Part shown: piece by piece, positions 59,770 to 64,000 of the stretch | Numbering within the stretch: position 1 is the first letter of the stretch | How the letters are laid out: each line of letters opens with the position of its first letter | DNA from: Phylloscopus collybita | Taxonomy: Eukaryota > Chordata > Aves > Passeriformes > Phylloscopidae | Length of the DNA stretch: 64,000 nt | Assembly (NCBI GenBank): GCA_027886175.1 | Contig: JAJNNQ010000005.1 | Span: 3,770,501 to 3,834,500 of the forward strand | Reading direction: 5' to 3' | Translations under genes and position numbers: made by a program | The notes under the pieces: generated by a model | The model's database searches: none | Told to the model about the DNA's origin: nothing | What the model saw: only the letters and a program-made list of their open reading frames with translations

Positions 59770-62700
59770 CTTTTTTGGGAGATGCCAGTATTCAGAAAAG
59801 GTGGAGAGTCCTGTTGTTGGAGCAGCTCCTCTGTGTGCTGGGCTCATTCCTGAGCCGTCACTCGAGCACCCACCTCTGCAGACACAGTTTGTGCCCATGG
59901 AAAACCTCAGTCAAGCGAGTAAATCCAGTTTGCACCCTGGGACTCACGACTTGGGGAGCCTTTGTGGCAGATGTGTCTGCAGAATTTGGGTTTCTGGTCC
60001 CTGAAAATAATCATGTTTCCCCTTTCTGTAGCTGCAGGAGTAGAGAGGCTTAGTGCAGAGGATTCAGTCAGAGCCCTTGGGAGTTCCTTCGCCTGTCTTG
60101 CGCTAACAAAGTCCCAGGAGTAAATTTAATAAAATGTAATTGAGAGTCTAATTGTATTTTTGTAGCATAAAAATACTGGTATTTTGCAAGCAGTTGTTTT
60201 GTTCCTCTGCCTCAGAAACAAGGTGATGTGAATTACTGTGCTCCTTCCAGCTCGTGTTTCCCCTCCACCACCCGAGATGGGAGATGTGTGATGTAAGTGT
60301 TTAAATATGAAGTTGAAATTTGAAAACAACAGATAAAATACCAAGGGGACAATTTTTTTTCTTCCTGGGAATCAGGGCAGTTCCTAAATGAAAAGGCATT
60401 TGGATACTTACAGATATGCTGGGGGAAATGTGTGTTACAAATAGAGGTGGCTTTAGGAAACCCCGTGTGCAAACAGACGCTTGAATGCTTTTAACCTCAG
60501 TTGGAAGCGATTCAGGTGCCTTTGTGCCAAGAATGAGAAGGAACAGGAAAGGTCGTGGTTGTTCTACAGACCTGAAAAGCACTTGCTTGGCATGCTGAGG
60601 ACTAAAGGAACAGTCCTTGCCTTGAAGAGTGTACAGTCCTTCTCCTCAACCTGTGACCACCCAAAGGTGCCAGAGCCACCATGGGGGCAAAGTGTAAGAG
60701 CTGCAGGGAGAGGAGGAGGAGGAGGCTGCATCTTCATCACCTTGATGCGTGAGTGTGAAGCTAAAGGCTTGAATGGAGCCAGCAAAAGACTGCCATGGTA
60801 GTGTTGTCTTCCCTCAGAGCCTGCCCACTCCCATTCCTGGGATTTCAGGTGACTGGTCTGGAAATTCCTTGCCTTGGAGCCACGTGAGCCAAGGGCCACC
60901 TCCAGTGCTGGAGCTGCAGTTGCTGGCTGTCACTGTATGGAGATGATGCAGTGGCACACTCAGGGATTTGTGGATCCCTCCAGGCTGCACGTGTTCAGAT
61001 CCAGGCTTGCTTGGCAGCAGGCTGGGTGGATTCCTGGGGCCCCACTTGGTTGTCAAAAGGTAAACCTGGCTCTAGAATGCTACAATGTGAAACATCACTT
61101 GTGATTCACAAACGGATCAGATTAAAAGAAAACCAGAACAAACCAATCTGGAGAACCAGCAGGATCTGGAAGAGGGAGACTGGCTGCATTTTTTAACACC
61201 TGGATGCCCTCGTGGCTTTTGTGGTTGTAACAAGGAGAGGGAAATGTCCCTGCCTTTCTCTTGGCTGTTCCTTGAATATTTACATGCCCAAATCCTGCTT
61301 GCCTTTTCTCCTGCTGTCAGCAGACACAGCAAGGCTTGTTTGCTGTTTTCCCTTCCGATGATGGATTGCTTGATATTTGTGTGGAGCCTTTTTCCAGCCA
61401 GGGTTGGGGCTGATGCTGAGGACACTGGAAACTTCAGCCGTGTTTTCTCATTGTTTGTTCTCAGCAGAGAAAAACCTGCATGCAGAGATCATCAATAACA
61501 TCAAAAGCTGTTTCAGAATTTCCTAATCAAAGCACTTCACTCCACTGCAATTATCCCATTTGCAAAACTTCCCTGTGGCAGAGCATGGAAACCTGTGACA
61601 GTGAAGAGCAAGCACCCTGTGCCTAACTCTGGTCTGCAGTGAGTATTGACAGAAAAGGTCCAAATGCTCTCTCCCTGCAGCCAGGGCTGCACATCTCAGC
61701 TCAGCCTGCAGTCCCCAGTTGCTCCTCAGACAGGGATCACTCCTCACACAGCAGGAACTGATCTGGCAGCCCCGGCTGCGCAGGAAGCACGGAAGGCACG
61801 AGCCAGTTGTGCTTCCTAGACGAGGAATCAAGAAACAAATACTCCCTTGTTCTCCTCTGTCTCTGTACAAAAAAAAAAAAAAAAAAAAGGAAAAAGAGAA
61901 GAGAGAGGCATTGCTCTCCACCATGACTATCTGTTATTCCCAAGATACTGGAATTTCATTAGTTTCTAAAGTTCTTAATTCTTTCCAACTTCTTTTCCTT
62001 CGTCGTTAGGAGTTGTCAAAAGTGTTCTGACATCCTTAAAAGGCTGTTCCACTTCCTCCCCCCCTTCTCCAAAACCTCCATTCTGAGAAGCACTGAAAAT
62101 GGCACAGTGGCAACTAGAGAGTCCCAGTGTGAGAGTCCCTGCTGCTCCACATCCCTGCCTTGGCAATCCTCCCTTCCTCCTGCCAGCAGGTGAAGCAGGG
62201 GCATCCAAAGCTGATTTTCCCTCAAATACTGCAAAATCTCCAGTGTAATACACACTTGATAACAGCACATGAAAAGATTTTTAGGAAGCTTTTAAATTGC
62301 CCACAGCTACTGGAGCTGCACAGAGATTGAGGGGGGAGATAGGAAGTGCTTAAGCTGCTCTAAGTTTCTCTCAGGTGTTGGAAAAAACCACATGTTTGGG
62401 AGCTGAATTTGGGTACAGAATATCCCAGTGAGCAGGAGGAGGCTGGAATGCTGTAGGAACAGCACACAGTGGTCCAGGTAAGTAGAATGGGGATGGATAA
62501 AGGTGATTTTTGTTCCTCCTCATGCTGTGCTGTCTGATTCATGTTGCCCAGGAGGTTTGGTGTGGAGTTGGCAGGAGGAGTTTTCCATGTTTGTGTGTGT
62601 ATCTTAGGAGGGATTAAAGCTCACAGTAGAGCAGCAGAACCACTGAAATTTTAATTCTGCCTTCACCCAGGAATTGATACCTATCTAATACATACAAGCC

Positions 62701-63910
62701 ATAATCTTAAATATAGATGGTATATTTTTACATAGGTTGTAAGATATTCTATGGGCCAGGCTGAAGATGCAGTGAAGTTTAAAAGCACAACTTGTCAAAT
62801 GTTGTCTCTGATAGGGATTTACTCTTTTTCTGACTCTCTTGAGGAACCACCAGCATAAGCCAAGAGTAAATAGGGCCAACAATCCCTCCCACCCCTTTTG
62901 GGTGGTTATTACTGTCTTGCTCTGCAAATTGGCTTCCACAGCAAGTAGGCTGTCTCTGTTCATATGCTTTACTTCCCTGTGGGGTTTATAAAAATAAGTT
63001 GAAGAAAGGGCAGGGGAAAAGTAGCTTCCCATTAAATTGATTTCTTTCTGACCCAAGAAAGAATCATGGAGCAGCAGAGGGAACTGGCTGGGGCTCCAGG
63101 CTGATGCTACTCCCTGGATGGGTTAATTTATTTATACATCCAGATTTTTTTCAAAAGTTTGAAGAGATGTCCATCAGCCTTGAGCCTCCCAATGGCTCTG
63201 GAAGAGGCTTCACAGAGCCTGGGTGGAGAAGCTGCCCTGCAGCCAGGGGCAGGCCTGTGGCTGGCCCAGGAGCGAACGAATCGTGCCTTTCAGCCTTCCT
63301 CACCTCCACATGTCCCTTTTCTTCCTTCCCAGCAAGGAGAATCCTCTGAAATCTCTCTGCTGAGCCTTTGTGGGAGGTTGAGGCTTTGGCTGAGGGTTAG
63401 GGCAGCAGCCAGGCTTTAACAGATTTGACAGCAGGGCCTGGCAGCGGCCCTGCCTGCCCAGGGCCGGGGCCTGCTACCAGCAGACAGCGGATGGAAATGC
63501 ATTTAGCTGCTCCCATTGTTCTCCTTATTCAACCCGAGTTTTGTCGGTGTGTGAATTTAGGGAAGGAAAACGCGGACTGGAGCTGAGGAAGCGTTCCCTG
63601 GAAAAGGAGCAGGGTGATTCCTGGGGAGCGGGATTGTGGCGGGGTGTGACGGCTGTGTGACAGCCGCTGACAGGGATCGACCTGGGAGTCGCTGTGCTAC
63701 AATGGCACGGGGAAAATGAGTGATGGGAACCTCCCCTGACTGCAGAGCTCCCCAATTGTGATGACACTCAGAGCGGGAGAAAGCCTGGCGGGGGGCGGGA
63801 GAGGCTGACGGGGGTGCCAGGTTTGGGGATTTGCGCGCAGCCTGGTGTCTCTGACTCAGCCCTGGCTGCTCGCTGTGTTGGCTGCCTCCAGCTTCCCACT
63901 CATCCCAGGA
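59770..63910. other. Intergenic region downstream of RYBP, no supported gene
   Basis: ORFs are short (up to 141 aa), overlapping and without recognisable domains. An A20 run lies at 61869-61888. GC content rises after about 63,150. I recognised no repeat family and no exon of a neighbouring gene. Confidence 0.65.
61869..61888 (+). repeat. A20 homopolymer
   Basis: Uninterrupted A run followed by GGAAAAAGAG. It could be a retrocopy tail, but no body was recognised upstream. Confidence 0.9.
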
Positions 63911-63917
63911 GGGTCTG

Positions 63918-64000
63918 CCATCCCCCTGCCATCCCCCTGCCCTCTGCAGGGTCTGCCATCCCCCTGCCATCCCCCCTGACATCCCCCTGCCATCCCCCTG
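63918..64000 (+). repeat. C-rich minisatellite, unit CCATCCCCCTG, cut by the window end
   Basis: 11-bp units at 63918-63928, 63929-63939, 63956-63966, 63967-63978 (12 bp), 63979-63989 (A for C at its first base) and 63990-64000. A 16-base CCCTCTGCAGGGTCTG interruption suggests a higher-order unit of about 38 bp. The array reaches the last base, so its length is unknown. Confidence 0.92.

Noticed and set aside
1..64000. tRNA, rRNA, snoRNA, CRISPR, endogenous retrovirus
   Set aside because: No cloverleaf, repeat-spacer array, LTR pair or viral reading frame was recognised on either strand. A covariance-model or profile search could still find small RNAs.

Overview
The window is vertebrate nuclear DNA, almost certainly avian. 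It carries CR1-type LINE 3' ends of the kind that dominate bird genomes, is otherwise low in repeats, and holds one multi-exon gene with a CpG-island promoter. I cannot name the species. No prokaryotic, plasmid, phage or CRISPR feature was seen.

The one protein-coding gene I can support is RYBP (RING1 and YY1 binding protein), complete on the + strand. Its five coding exons are 17825-17856, 18678-18803, 51474-51650, 51765-51863 and 55766-56018. Spliced, they give 687 nt including the stop, or 228 aa, the same length as I recall for mammalian RYBP. All four introns use GT..AG and all interrupt in phase 2. RYBP is a subunit of variant Polycomb repressive complex 1. Its NZF zinc finger (exon 2) reads H2AK119ub1, and its C-terminal beta-hairpin region (start of exon 5) docks on RING1A/RING1B.

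Layout: (1) 1 to about 17,050 is upstream intergenic DNA with no supported gene. It holds GC/CpG-rich pockets near 2.2-2.6 kb and 4.4-4.7 kb, a pair of overlapping inverted repeats near 8.0 kb, an old CR1 fragment at 12.4-12.8 kb and a possible MIR relic at 15.0 kb. (2) About 17,060-18,530 is a CpG island with a TATA-less promoter, exon 1 and most of intron 1. (3) 18,804-51,473 is the roughly 32.7 kb intron 2 with three CR1 fragments and scattered low-complexity DNA. (4) 51,474-51,863 holds exons 3 and 4, separated by an intron of only 114 bp. (5) 51,864-55,765 is intron 4. (6) 55,766 to about 59,640 is exon 5 with a roughly 3.6 kb 3'UTR. (7) The rest is downstream intergenic DNA, ending in a C-rich minisatellite that runs off the window edge.

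I found no undescribed multi-gene system. The observations most worth checking are at the 5' end of RYBP. A 16-bp element containing AAGATGGAGGGAG is repeated three times in intron 1, and one copy starts a Kozak-strong, phase-matched candidate alternative first exon. In addition, the symmetric exons allow in-frame skipping, including an exon-4 skip that resembles the layout of the paralogue YAF2.
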